A stretch of DNA of 64,000 bases from Actinomycetota bacterium. GTDB taxonomy: Bacteria > Actinomycetota > Actinomycetes > Streptosporangiales > Streptosporangiaceae. The DNA lies in assembly GCA_027314515.1 (NCBI GenBank), contig DAHVAR010000197.1, forward strand, positions 1 to 64,000, given 5' to 3'. A model generated the notes under the pieces. That model ran no database searches and was not told the DNA's origin. It was given only the letters and a program-made list of their open reading frames with translations. The position numbers and the translations under genes were made by a program. Shown here piece after piece: positions 53,421 through 61,594 of the stretch. Each line of letters opens with the position of its first letter. The stretch's first letter is position 1.

Positions 53421-55919
53421 ATGACTCTCACCGACCGGCTGCCTGACGGGGCAGGGCCAGACGAGGTTTACGCGGCTTTTGCCGGGTGGGCGGCTGATCA
53501 GGGCTTCAACCTCTACCCGCACCAAGAGGATGCGCTGATCGAGATCGTCTCCGGCGGGAACGTGATTCTCTCCGCGCCGACTGGTTCGGGCAAGAGCCTG
53601 GTCGCGACTGGTGCGCACTTCACCGCGCTGGCCAGCGACGAGCGGACCTTCTACACCGCCCCGATCAAGGCGCTGGTGTCGGAGAAGTTCTTCGCGCTCT
53701 GCGAGATCTTCGGACCCGACGAGGTCGGCATGATGACCGGTGATGGCAGCGTGAACGCTGCCGCCCCGATCATCTGCTGTACCGCCGAGGTGCTCGCCAA
53801 CATCGCGCTGCGTGATGGCGCGGGCGCCGATGCGGGCCAGGTGGTGATGGACGAGTTCCACTTCTACGCTGACCCGGACCGGGGCTGGGCCTGGCAGGTA
53901 CCGCTGCTCGAGCTTCCGCAGGCGCAGTTCGTCCTGATGTCGGCGACGCTCGGCGATATGAGCCGGTTCGAACGGGACCTCACCCGCCGCACCGGGCGGC
54001 CGACGGCCGTGGTGAGTTCCGCGCAACGGCCCGTTCCCCTGGCGTTCTCGTTCTCCATGTCGCCGTTGCACGAGACCGTTGCCGAGTTGCTTGACACTCA
54101 TGAGGCGCCGGTTTACATCGTTCACTTCACCCAGGCGGCGGCGATCGAGCAGGCTCAGGCGCTGATGAGCGTCAACGTCTGCAGCCGGGCCGAGAAGGAT
54201 GCCATCGCGGAGCTGATCGGTAATTTCCGGTTCGCGCCGGGCTTCGGCAAGACGCTGTCCCGGCTGGTCAGGCACGGCATCGGCGTGCACCACGCCGGGA
54301 TGCTGCCGAAGTACCGGCGGCTGGTGGAAACACTCGCGCAGGCCGGGCTACTGAAAGTCATCTGCGGCACGGACACGCTCGGCGTCGGCATCAACGTGCC
54401 GATCAGGACAGTGCTGTTCACCGCGCTGTCGAAGTACGACGGCAGCAAGAGCCGGCTGCTGATGGCCAGGGAGTTTCACCAGATCGCGGGCCGGGCCGGG
54501 CGAGCTGGCTTCGACACGATGGGCCGCGTCGTGGTGCAGGCGCCGGAGCATGTGATCGAGAACGAACGGCTGCTGGCCAAGGCCGGCGACGACGCCAGGA
54601 AGCGGCGCAAGGTGGTGCGACGCAAACCGCCCGAGGGCATGGTTTCCTGGGGCAAGCCGACATTCGAGCGGCTGGTGGCCGCCGAGCCAGAGCCACTGAA
54701 GTCCAGCTTCACCGTCAGCCACGCGATGCTGCTCAACGTCATCAGCCGGCCCGGCGACGCGTTCGCCGCGATGAAGCACCTGCTGACCGACAACCACGAG
54801 GACCGTGCCGCGCAGCGCAAGCACATCAGCCGCGCGATCGCGATCTACCGCGCGCTGCTGGCGGGCGGCGTGGTCGAGCGGCTTGACGCGCCGGACGCCG
54901 ACGGCCGCTGGGTCCGGCTCACCGTTGACCTGCAGGCGGACTTCGCGCTCAACCAGCCGCTGTCGCCGCTGGCGCTGGCCGCGATCGAGCTGCTCGACCG
55001 GTCTTCTCCGGAGTACCCGCTCGATGTGCTGTCGGTGATCGAGGCCACGCTCGAGGATCCGCGGCAAGTTCTGTCCGCCCAGCTGTTCAGGGCGCGCGGC
55101 GAGGCCATCGCGGCGATGAAGGCTGACGGGATCGAGTACGACGAGCGGATGGACCTGCTGGAGGCCGTGACGTACCCCCGTCCGCAGGCCGACCTGCTGG
55201 AAGCCGCGTACGACATCTACCGGCAGGGTCACCCATGGGTGGCTGACCACCAGCTGGCGCCGAAGTCGGTAGCCCGCGACATGTACGAGCGGGCGATGAC
55301 GTTCACCGAGTTCGTCAGCTTCTACGGGCTGGCACGGTCGGAGGGCCTGGTACTTCGCTACCTGGCCGACGCCTACAAGGCGATGCGGCAGACGGTGCCT
55401 GAAGAAGCCAGGACCGACGAGCTCACCGACCTGATCGAATGGCTCGGCGAGCTCGTCCGGCAGGTCGACTCCAGCCTGATCGACGAATGGGAACGGCTGC
55501 GCAACCCGGTGGCGGAAGCGCGCCACCTGGCTGCTGAGCGGCCGCCGGCCGTGACCGGCAACAAACGGGCGTTCCGGGTACTAGTCCGCAACGCGCTGTT
55601 CCGCCGGGTCGAGCTCGCCGCGCTGCGGCGTTTCGGCGAGCTCGGCGAGCTCGACGGCGAGGTCGGCTGGGATGCCGGCGCCTGGGCGGGCGCGCTCGAG
55701 CCATACTTCGCCGAGCACGGCGAGATCGGCACCGGCGCGGACGCGCGCGGGCCGGCCATGCTGATCATCGAGGAACTCCCTGGCCTCTGGACTGCCCGCC
55801 AGATCTTCGACGATCCGGCCGGGGATCACGACTGGGGCTTCTCAGCCACGGTGGACCTGGCCGCCTCGGATGAAGCCGGGGTCGCCGTGATCTCCGTCAC
55901 CGCAGTGGGCCAGCTCTGA
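53421..55919 (+). CDS. Ski2-like DExH-box helicase (DUF3516 type)
   Basis: The 832-residue protein has helicase motif I APTGSGKS, motif II VMDEFH, motif III MSATLGD, motif IV-V segments GIGVHHAGMLPKYRRLVETL and GTDTLGVGINVP, and motif VI HQIAGRAGRAGFD. The C-terminal half is the DUF3516-type region seen in actinobacterial relatives. Such proteins are ATP-driven RNA or DNA helicases. The start is ATG 53421 with a weak ribosome site. The element just upstream may be the end of the dienelactone hydrolase transcript. Confidence 0.93.
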   Translation: MTLTDRLPDGAGPDEVYAAFAGWAADQGFNLYPHQEDALIEIVSGGNVILSAPTGSGKSLVATGAHFTALASDERTFYTAPIKALVSEKFFALCEIFGPDEVGMMTGDGSVNAAAPIICCTAEVLANIALRDGAGADAGQVVMDEFHFYADPDRGWAWQVPLLELPQAQFVLMSATLGDMSRFERDLTRRTGRPTAVVSSAQRPVPLAFSFSMSPLHETVAELLDTHEAPVYIVHFTQAAAIEQAQALMSVNVCSRAEKDAIAELIGNFRFAPGFGKTLSRLVRHGIGVHHAGMLPKYRRLVETLAQAGLLKVICGTDTLGVGINVPIRTVLFTALSKYDGSKSRLLMAREFHQIAGRAGRAGFDTMGRVVVQAPEHVIENERLLAKAGDDARKRRKVVRRKPPEGMVSWGKPTFERLVAAEPEPLKSSFTVSHAMLLNVISRPGDAFAAMKHLLTDNHEDRAAQRKHISRAIAIYRALLAGGVVERLDAPDADGRWVRLTVDLQADFALNQPLSPLALAAIELLDRSSPEYPLDVLSVIEATLEDPRQVLSAQLFRARGEAIAAMKADGIEYDERMDLLEAVTYPRPQADLLEAAYDIYRQGHPWVADHQLAPKSVARDMYERAMTFTEFVSFYGLARSEGLVLRYLADAYKAMRQTVPEEARTDELTDLIEWLGELVRQVDSSLIDEWERLRNPVAEARHLAAERPPAVTGNKRAFRVLVRNALFRRVELAALRRFGELGELDGEVGWDAGAWAGALEPYFAEHGEIGTGADARGPAMLIIEELPGLWTARQIFDDPAGDHDWGFSATVDLAASDEAGVAVISVTAVGQL

Positions 55920-56087
55920 CCGGCAGATACCTTCCTTAGATATCCGGAATTAGGCTAATATCGCGCCCGCAGCCCGCAGCCCGACGTGCAGAGCAGGCGG
56001 AACGGCCCGCTGGGTGACGACGCTCAGAGGACGTCCCAGCATCACGTTCACTGTCTGTTCAGGGTTGTGGCCGATTATCCTCGCGTG

Positions 56088-57515
56088 ATGCCCAACGCAC
56101 AGGCCAGCCAGGCTCGCCACCGGCCACTCGCCAGATCATCAGGCGGGGCGCCAGTCGCGGCGCTCAGGCACCGGGGACTGCGGACCCGGCGCCGTGCTCC
56201 CGTGCCCCGGCCCAGGTTCGTCGATGTATGCGCCGCCGTCGCGGGTCTCGGCCTCGGCGCAGTAGCGGCCTCGGTCATCGCGAGCGAGTCGCGGGCATTG
56301 CTCGCTGCGCCGGGCGGCCTGCTGTCGGCCGGAGGCAGGCTGGCGGGCTTCACCGGCACGTACCTGATGCTGATCATGGTGCTGCTGGTAGCACGGCTGC
56401 CCTGGCTGGAGCGGTCGGTCGGGCAGGATCGGCTCATCCGCTGGCACCGGCAAGTGGCCGGATGGGCGGTCGGCCTGATCATTGCCCATGTGGTGCTGAT
56501 CACGGTCGGCTACGCCGAGGCCGCTAAGTCGACCATCATCAGCGAGGCGTGGCTCCTGCTCCGCTCCTACCCCGACATGCTGGCCGCGGTCGTCGGCTTC
56601 GGCCTGCTCATGCTGGCGGCGATCACCTCCTACCGCGCCATCCGGCGACGGCTGCGGTACGAGACCTGGTGGGCGGCCCACCTGTACCTGTATCTCGGTC
56701 TCGCACTCGCCTTCGCCCACCAGATCGTGACCGGCATCATGTTCATCGGCCATCCGCTGACGCGAGCCCTGTGGGTCGCCGTCTGGCTCGGTACCGCCGG
56801 GCTCGTGCTGGCCTACCGGGTCGGCCTGCCCGCATGGCGGAGCCTGCGGCACGGGCTGCGGATCGTCGAGGTCCGCCGGGAGGCGCCCGGCGCCGTCTCG
56901 GTGATCTGCCGCGGTCGGGGGCTCGACAGGCTGGCGGTGTCCGGCGGCCAGTTCTTCCTGTGGCGGTTCCTGACCAGGGACCTGTGGTGGCAGGCGCACC
57001 CGTTCTCGCTGTCGGCGCTGCCGCAGCCACCGTATCTGCGGTTCACCGTCAAAAGCCTCGGCGACGCCAGCAAGACCGTGCCGCACCTGCGGCCTGGCAC
57101 CAGGATCGCCTTCGAGGGTCCCTACGGTGTGTTCACTGATCATGCCCGGCTGTCGGACGGGGTAGTGCTGATCGCCGCGGGCGTTGGTATCACGCCGCTG
57201 CGCGCACTGCTGGAGGACTTGCCCGCCGACGCCGATGTCGTCGTCATCCTCCGCGCGTCGAGGGTCGCCGACGTGATGCATCGTGCGGAGATCGCCGCGC
57301 TGGTCGAAGGACGGCGAGGGCAACTCCACGAACTCATCGGATCACGGCACAAAGTCCGGCTCACCGCCCGCGCCATCCGGCACCTGGTTCCAGACATCGC
57401 CGGACGGGACGTCTACATCTGCGGCCCGGCCGGGTTCGAAGCCGAGGTCCGGACCGCGGCCGGCAAACTCGGCGTTCCGGATGATCAGGTGCATGTCGAG
57501 ACGTTTGGTTTTTAG
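56088..57515 (+). CDS. Transmembrane heme/FAD-NAD(P) reductase (ferric-reductase-like)
   Basis: From ATG 56088 the protein has 475 residues: six membrane helices with paired histidines (IRWHRQVAGWAVGLIIAHVV; WWAAHLYLYLGLALAFAHQI), then a ferredoxin-reductase module with HPFSLSALPQPPYLRFTVKS for FAD, GPYGVFTD, IAAGVGITPLRALLEDLP and the terminal ICGPAGFEAEV and HVETFGF. It can carry electrons from cytosolic NAD(P)H across the membrane to the FMN-binding protein encoded next. It is the first gene of a three-gene run. Confidence 0.92.
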   Translation: MPNAQASQARHRPLARSSGGAPVAALRHRGLRTRRRAPVPRPRFVDVCAAVAGLGLGAVAASVIASESRALLAAPGGLLSAGGRLAGFTGTYLMLIMVLLVARLPWLERSVGQDRLIRWHRQVAGWAVGLIIAHVVLITVGYAEAAKSTIISEAWLLLRSYPDMLAAVVGFGLLMLAAITSYRAIRRRLRYETWWAAHLYLYLGLALAFAHQIVTGIMFIGHPLTRALWVAVWLGTAGLVLAYRVGLPAWRSLRHGLRIVEVRREAPGAVSVICRGRGLDRLAVSGGQFFLWRFLTRDLWWQAHPFSLSALPQPPYLRFTVKSLGDASKTVPHLRPGTRIAFEGPYGVFTDHARLSDGVVLIAAGVGITPLRALLEDLPADADVVVILRASRVADVMHRAEIAALVEGRRGQLHELIGSRHKVRLTARAIRHLVPDIAGRDVYICGPAGFEAEVRTAAGKLGVPDDQVHVETFGF

Positions 57516-57563
57516 CGGCGCTCTCGCCGCACCACTGAGAAGGATGAAGGAGAACTTGGCATC

Positions 57564-58055
57564 GTGAAGCGCGGGGCGATCATGATCGCCGGCACCGTGG
57601 CCGGACTGGTCGCGGTGCTGGAGTTCCACACCACGCCGGCGAAGCTGACCCTGTCGGGCGGGTCAGCCCTGCCGCCTGCCACGGCGCACAGCGCAGCGCC
57701 GAGCGCGCCGCCATCCCCCAGCGGAAGCCAGCAGCCGCAAGCCGCGCCACAGGGGTCGGCCAGCCCGAAGACGGCATCGAGCACGGCGACCGGTCCGCAC
57801 GTCAACTACAACTTCGGGGTGCTGGCGGTCAAGGTCACGGTGTCCGCCGGCAAGATCAGCAAGGTCGGCGTCGCTTACCTGAACGACGGGGGCAACCCTC
57901 AGTCGCAGTACATCGACCAGCAGGCCATCCCGATCCTTGAGCAGCAAGCGCTCCAGGCACAAGGCGCCAACATCCAGGGCGTTTCCGGCGCAAGTTACAC
58001 CAGCGCCGGTTTCACTCAGTCGCTCCAGTCTGCGCTGCACACCGTGGGCATGTAG
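57564..58055 (+). CDS. Exported FMN-binding domain protein
   Basis: The 163-residue protein has an N-terminal membrane anchor or signal (IMIAGTVAGLVAVLEFHT), a serine/proline/alanine-rich linker and an FMN_bind domain whose flavinylation motif is GVSGASYTSAGF. FMN is attached by ApbE to the threonine or serine of that motif. The start follows GGAGAA-type purines; its stop overlaps the apbE start by one base. Confidence 0.92.
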   Translation: MKRGAIMIAGTVAGLVAVLEFHTTPAKLTLSGGSALPPATAHSAAPSAPPSPSGSQQPQAAPQGSASPKTASSTATGPHVNYNFGVLAVKVTVSAGKISKVGVAYLNDGGNPQSQYIDQQAIPILEQQALQAQGANIQGVSGASYTSAGFTQSLQSALHTVGM

Positions 58056-59593
58056 TGTCACGACCGCCAATCCGGCACCTTGAGCAGGTCATGGGCACGG
58101 TGGTCACGATCGACGTGTACCCGGCGGCCGTTCCCGACACCGAGTTCGCCGCGGACCTGCGCCACCGGTTCGACCGAGCCAGGATGGTGCTCCAGCAGGC
58201 CGACAGCGACTTCAGCACATGGCGCCCCGGCAGCCCGGTGAGTCGCCTTCGCCGGGGTGAGATCACCGCCGCCGAGGTGCCCCCCGTGGTAACGGCGGTG
58301 ATGCGGGCATGCGAGGTAGCCCGGCAACTGTCCGGCGGCTGGTTCGACCCGTGGGCGATGCCGGGCGGATTCGATCCCACTGGCTACGTCAAAGGCTGGG
58401 CGGCCCAGCGCGCGCTGGCCGAGATCGAAGGCGACGGCCTGGCGATGCATGGTGCGCTGGTCAACGCCGCCGGTGATGTCGCCTGCGCTGGCCGCCAGCC
58501 GTCTGGCGAACCGTTCCGGATCGGCATAGCGGATCCGGGCGAGCCGCGTCGGCTAGCCGCGATCGCGGAAGTCACCGGGTGCATCGCGACCTCGGGAACC
58601 TACGAGCGCGGCAGCCACCTCATCGACCCGCACTCAGGGGAGCCCGCCGCCCGCGCCGCGTCGGCTACCGTGATCGGGCCCGACCTCGGGCTGGCGGACG
58701 CCCTGGCCACGGCCGTCGCGGTGGCTGGTAACCAGGGGATCGAGCTGATCGAGCCGCTGGCGGGCTACGATGCGCTCGTCATCGACTGGGCTGGCCGCAA
58801 ACGCTGTACCAGCGACTTCCCGTTCGCCCCTGCGGCCGCCGCGAGCGCCGCGAGCGCCGCGAGCGCCGCGCGCAGGTTAGGCCGGAGGTTAGGCCCGCTT
58901 CAGCCCGGCGACCACATAGTCGACGACCTGCCGGGCGAACCGGTCGGTCAGCGGCTGATGACCCTGCAGCAACCGGTGGTAGGCGGCACCGAACATCAGA
59001 TCGAGGACGACGTCGTAGTCGGTCCCGGCCGCAATCTCGCCACGCGCAACCGCCCGGTCGAGCATGATCTTGTGCTGGTCCCGCAGCCGCCCGACCACGC
59101 GCCCGCGCCAGCTGGCGGCGAGGCCAGGATCCCGTTGGGCCTCCGCAATCAGGCTGGCCAGGATCGGGCCGGCGCTCGTCCCGGTCACGGACCGGATCCA
59201 GGCTCGCAGCGCTGCCAGCAGGTCGTCGTGCAGCGAGCCGGTGTCCGGCAGTGGCTGCTGACCCTGGAATTCAGCGAGGAAGGCATCGAGGGCCAGGGTG
59301 CCGCGAGAGGTCCATCGCCGGTAGATCGTGGTCTTGCCAACTCCCGCTCTGGCCGCGACTTCCTCAATCGACATCCCGGCCAGGCCGCGCTCGGCCAGGA
59401 CTTCGGCGGCCGCCTCGATGATGGCGCGATCGGCATGCTCGCTGCGCGGCCGGCCGCGCCTGGGCACAGCCCGGCCTGTCTCGCGCACAACTTGTTGCCC
59501 GCTGGCAGGAATACGCCCGTCCGCCATGGCGCTGTAGCGTACACCACAAAAATGAAACGCGCCGTATCGTATCGCCGTGGTTGCGCTCCGTGA
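58055..59593 (+). CDS. apbE: FAD:protein FMN transferase, stop codon lost, reads antisense through tetR
   Basis: Residues 1-257 (bases 58055 to about 58827) are a normal ApbE: LEQVMGTVVTIDVYP, DSDFSTWRPGSPVSRLRRGE, DPTGYVKGWAAQRAL, LVNAAGDVACAGRQ and ATSGTYERGSHLIDPHSGEP. It flavinylates the FMN-binding protein. Instead of ending near FPFAPAAA the frame continues 250 codons antisense to the tetR gene. Just after the domain there is a 9-bp repeat (GCGAGCGCC, three to four copies) and TTAGGC twice, where a stop would occur in another frame. The extended tail is probably not functional. GTG 58055 is the start. Confidence 0.82.
   Translation: MSRPPIRHLEQVMGTVVTIDVYPAAVPDTEFAADLRHRFDRARMVLQQADSDFSTWRPGSPVSRLRRGEITAAEVPPVVTAVMRACEVARQLSGGWFDPWAMPGGFDPTGYVKGWAAQRALAEIEGDGLAMHGALVNAAGDVACAGRQPSGEPFRIGIADPGEPRRLAAIAEVTGCIATSGTYERGSHLIDPHSGEPAARAASATVIGPDLGLADALATAVAVAGNQGIELIEPLAGYDALVIDWAGRKRCTSDFPFAPAAAASAASAASAARRLGRRLGPLQPGDHIVDDLPGEPVGQRLMTLQQPVVGGTEHQIEDDVVVGPGRNLATRNRPVEHDLVLVPQPPDHAPAPAGGEARIPLGLRNQAGQDRAGARPGHGPDPGSQRCQQVVVQRAGVRQWLLTLEFSEEGIEGQGAARGPSPVDRGLANSRSGRDFLNRHPGQAALGQDFGGRLDDGAIGMLAARPAAPGHSPACLAHNLLPAGRNTPVRHGAVAYTTKMKRAVSYRRGCAP
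58889..59527 (-). CDS. TetR-family transcriptional regulator
   Basis: From ATG 59527 the protein has 212 residues. The helix-turn-helix is IIEAAAEVLAERGLAGMSIE, EVAARAGVGKTTIYRRW. The C-terminal ligand domain looks like that of the TetR_C_33-type family. It is divergent from the MFS transporter gene and probably represses it. Sequences with an 8-base GTAGCGTA core lie both near its own start (59534-59541) and near the transporter promoter (59849-59856), consistent with autoregulation. Confidence 0.93.
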   Translation of the reverse strand: MADGRIPASGQQVVRETGRAVPRRGRPRSEHADRAIIEAAAEVLAERGLAGMSIEEVAARAGVGKTTIYRRWTSRGTLALDAFLAEFQGQQPLPDTGSLHDDLLAALRAWIRSVTGTSAGPILASLIAEAQRDPGLAASWRGRVVGRLRDQHKIMLDRAVARGEIAAGTDYDVVLDLMFGAAYHRLLQGHQPLTDRFARQVVDYVVAGLKRA

Positions 59594-59767
59594 GCAGGAC
59601 CGGCCGGACCAGCCGCTCAGCCGCTCAGGCCGCGCAGTCGCGGAGCCGCGCAGCCGCGCAGTCGTTGGCACGGCCCCGGCCGGCTCGCAGGGCGAGCGGG
59701 CGCACCCGGGCACTGCCTCAGGGCTGGCCGCGCCTGCCCCCTCTGCCAGGGGCCAGGGGCCAGGGCG

Positions 59768-59817
59768 CCTGAGCCCGCCAGGGTTGACCGGGCCTGAGCC
59801 CGCCAGGGTTGACCGGG
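59768..59817. repeat. 25-bp perfect tandem duplication carrying TTGACC
   Basis: The 25-bp unit at 59768-59792 is repeated at 59793-59817. Each copy holds TTGACC; the second copy (59809-59814) is correctly spaced from the TATAAT downstream, the first is 25 bases too far. The rest of the 59528-59767 gap is repetitive GC-rich sequence without a gene. Confidence 0.88.
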
Positions 59818-59836
59818 CCTGAGCGGCCGCTATAAT
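59809..59836 (+). promoter_or_regulatory. Sigma-70-type promoter of the MFS gene
   Basis: TTGACC (59809-59814) and TATAAT (59831-59836) are separated by 16 bases, a near-consensus housekeeping promoter. The transporter start codon is 58 bases after the -10 box. Confidence 0.8.
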
Positions 59837-59839
59837 TAG

Positions 59840-59857
59840 ATACGAGTCGTAGCGTAT
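59840..59857. promoter_or_regulatory. Probable TetR operator
   Basis: ATACGAGTCGTAGCGTAT lies directly after the -10 box. It contains the perfect palindrome TACGAGTCGTA (59841-59851), and outer ATACG/CGTAT arms. Its GTAGCGTA core recurs in TGTAGCGTACA (59533-59543), 6 bases before the tetR start. Confidence 0.65.
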
Positions 59858-59894
59858 TTAAAAGAAGCAGGATCGAACTGAAACAGGCGGCATC

Positions 59895-61445
59895 ATGTCA
59901 TCGGCTCCGGTCAGTCGTTTCCGGTCGTCCCCGCGCCCGGCCAGCGATACGCGCACTACCGCACACCAGGGCCTCAGGCTGGCGCTCATCCTTATCGCGG
60001 CTTTCATGGTCGTGCTCGACTTCAGCATCGTGAACGTCGCGCTCCCGTCTATCGAGCGCGAACTGGCCATCACCGCGGCCGCGGTGCAATGGGTGATCAC
60101 CGGCTATGCGATTGCCTTCGGCGGTCTGCTCATCCTCGGCGGCCGGGCCGCTGACCTGTTCGGCCGCCGCCGCATGTTCATCGCCGGGCTGCTGGCGTTT
60201 ACGGCGGCCTCGCTGTCTGGCGGACTGGCACATGACCCTGCGCTGCTCATCGCGTCCCGGGTGGTGCAAGGCGGCGGCGCCGCACTCGTCGCGCCTGCCG
60301 CACTGTCACTGATCACCACGAGCTTCCCGGAGGGCCAGTCCCGGACGCGGGCGCTCGGCATGTACGGCGCGACCGCGTCGCTCGGCTTCGTCGCTGGCCA
60401 GGTACTGGGCGGAATCCTGGTGCAGTACATCAGCTGGCGGGCCGTGTTCCTGGTGAACGTGCCGGTCGGACTCATCGCTGCCATCGTCGCGCCGCGGTTG
60501 CTGGCCAATTCGCGCGGGCCGGCGACCGGCCGCAAGCTGGACATCCGGGGTGCCGCGCTGATCACCACGGCGATGGCCGCGGTGGTCTTCGCGGTATCGG
60601 AGGCCGACATCGCCGGCTGGCTGTCGCCACTGATCCTGTCGGCACTGATCATCTTCGTCGCGGGAACGGGCGCATTCGTCGTCGCAGAGCGACGGCACGC
60701 CGATCCGCTGCTGCCCGCGGACCTGGTCGCCCGGCCAGCGCTACGGACGGCCGGCCTGCTGAACCTGCTACTTGGCCTGTGGAACGGCGGCGAAATGCTC
60801 GTGCTCTCGCTGTATTTGCAGCAGGTACTGCGAGACTCGCCGCTGGCGACAGGCCTGGTTATCGCCCCGCAGGGCGTGATCGGCTTCACCGCGGGCGCAT
60901 TCGGAGCCAGGCTAACCAGCAGGATCGGCATCCGGCGCGTGCTCGTCCTGACCGGCATTCTCGCGGCCGCCGGATTTGCGGTCCTCACCCGGGTTCCCGC
61001 CAGCGGCCACTACAGCCCAGTGCTCGCCGCGGTGATGCTGGTCGGCTTCGGCACGGCTGGCACGGCCTTCGGGACGATGGTGATCGCGACTACCGGAGTG
61101 GCCGGTGCCGAGCAGGGCACCGTCGGCGGAGTGATCAACACCAGCCGCCAGGTCGGCGCGGCTCTCGGCGCCGCGCTGCTGCCAGCTATCTCAGCCGCCG
61201 TAAGCCACGAATCCGTGACGGCGACCGCGCGCGGCACCAGGGCAGCGATGCTGGCAGCCGCTTTCACGGCGGCAGCAGCGGCACTGATCGCCTGGCGCGG
61301 CGGCAAGACTACGCGGTTCAGTCCGGCCCACGTCAGCGGCACCGTGCAGGTCGGCGGAACGGTGCAGGCCAGCCTGGCGGAGGTCGGCGGCACGGTGCAG
61401 GCCAGCCCGGCGCACGCGAGCCTGAGCGGCGTGACCTCGTCGTGA
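59895..61445 (+). CDS. MFS drug-efflux transporter (DHA2 type, 14 helices)
   Basis: The 516-residue transporter has the DHA2 first-helix motif MVVLDFSIVNVALPSIEREL, the cytoplasmic loop GGRAADLFGRRRMFIAG and the antiporter motif-C-like GMYGATASLGFVAGQVLGGI. It probably exports toxic organic molecules with proton exchange. The last 40 residues consist of repeats of GGTVQAS-type units (about 61325-61420) that look like recent tandem duplications. It is probably repressed by the divergent TetR. Confidence 0.94.
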   Translation: MSSAPVSRFRSSPRPASDTRTTAHQGLRLALILIAAFMVVLDFSIVNVALPSIERELAITAAAVQWVITGYAIAFGGLLILGGRAADLFGRRRMFIAGLLAFTAASLSGGLAHDPALLIASRVVQGGGAALVAPAALSLITTSFPEGQSRTRALGMYGATASLGFVAGQVLGGILVQYISWRAVFLVNVPVGLIAAIVAPRLLANSRGPATGRKLDIRGAALITTAMAAVVFAVSEADIAGWLSPLILSALIIFVAGTGAFVVAERRHADPLLPADLVARPALRTAGLLNLLLGLWNGGEMLVLSLYLQQVLRDSPLATGLVIAPQGVIGFTAGAFGARLTSRIGIRRVLVLTGILAAAGFAVLTRVPASGHYSPVLAAVMLVGFGTAGTAFGTMVIATTGVAGAEQGTVGGVINTSRQVGAALGAALLPAISAAVSHESVTATARGTRAAMLAAAFTAAAAALIAWRGGKTTRFSPAHVSGTVQVGGTVQASLAEVGGTVQASPAHASLSGVTSS

Positions 61446-61594
61446 GCCGGCGTGATCTGCGCGGGCAAAACATGTGAACTCTCTCGGATCGGGCAACACC
61501 GTCGGCTGCCGCGCCACCTGCGTTGGTAGCCTGACCGCAAACACGGCGGGCCGATGATCTCGCCCACCACTGAGGAGAAGGGTGCCACCGGTCT

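Noticed and set aside
54348-57329. Long minus-strand frames opposite the helicase and the heme/FAD reductase
   Set aside because: The plus strand encodes complete, motif-rich proteins; the antisense frames are arginine/glutamine-rich artefacts.
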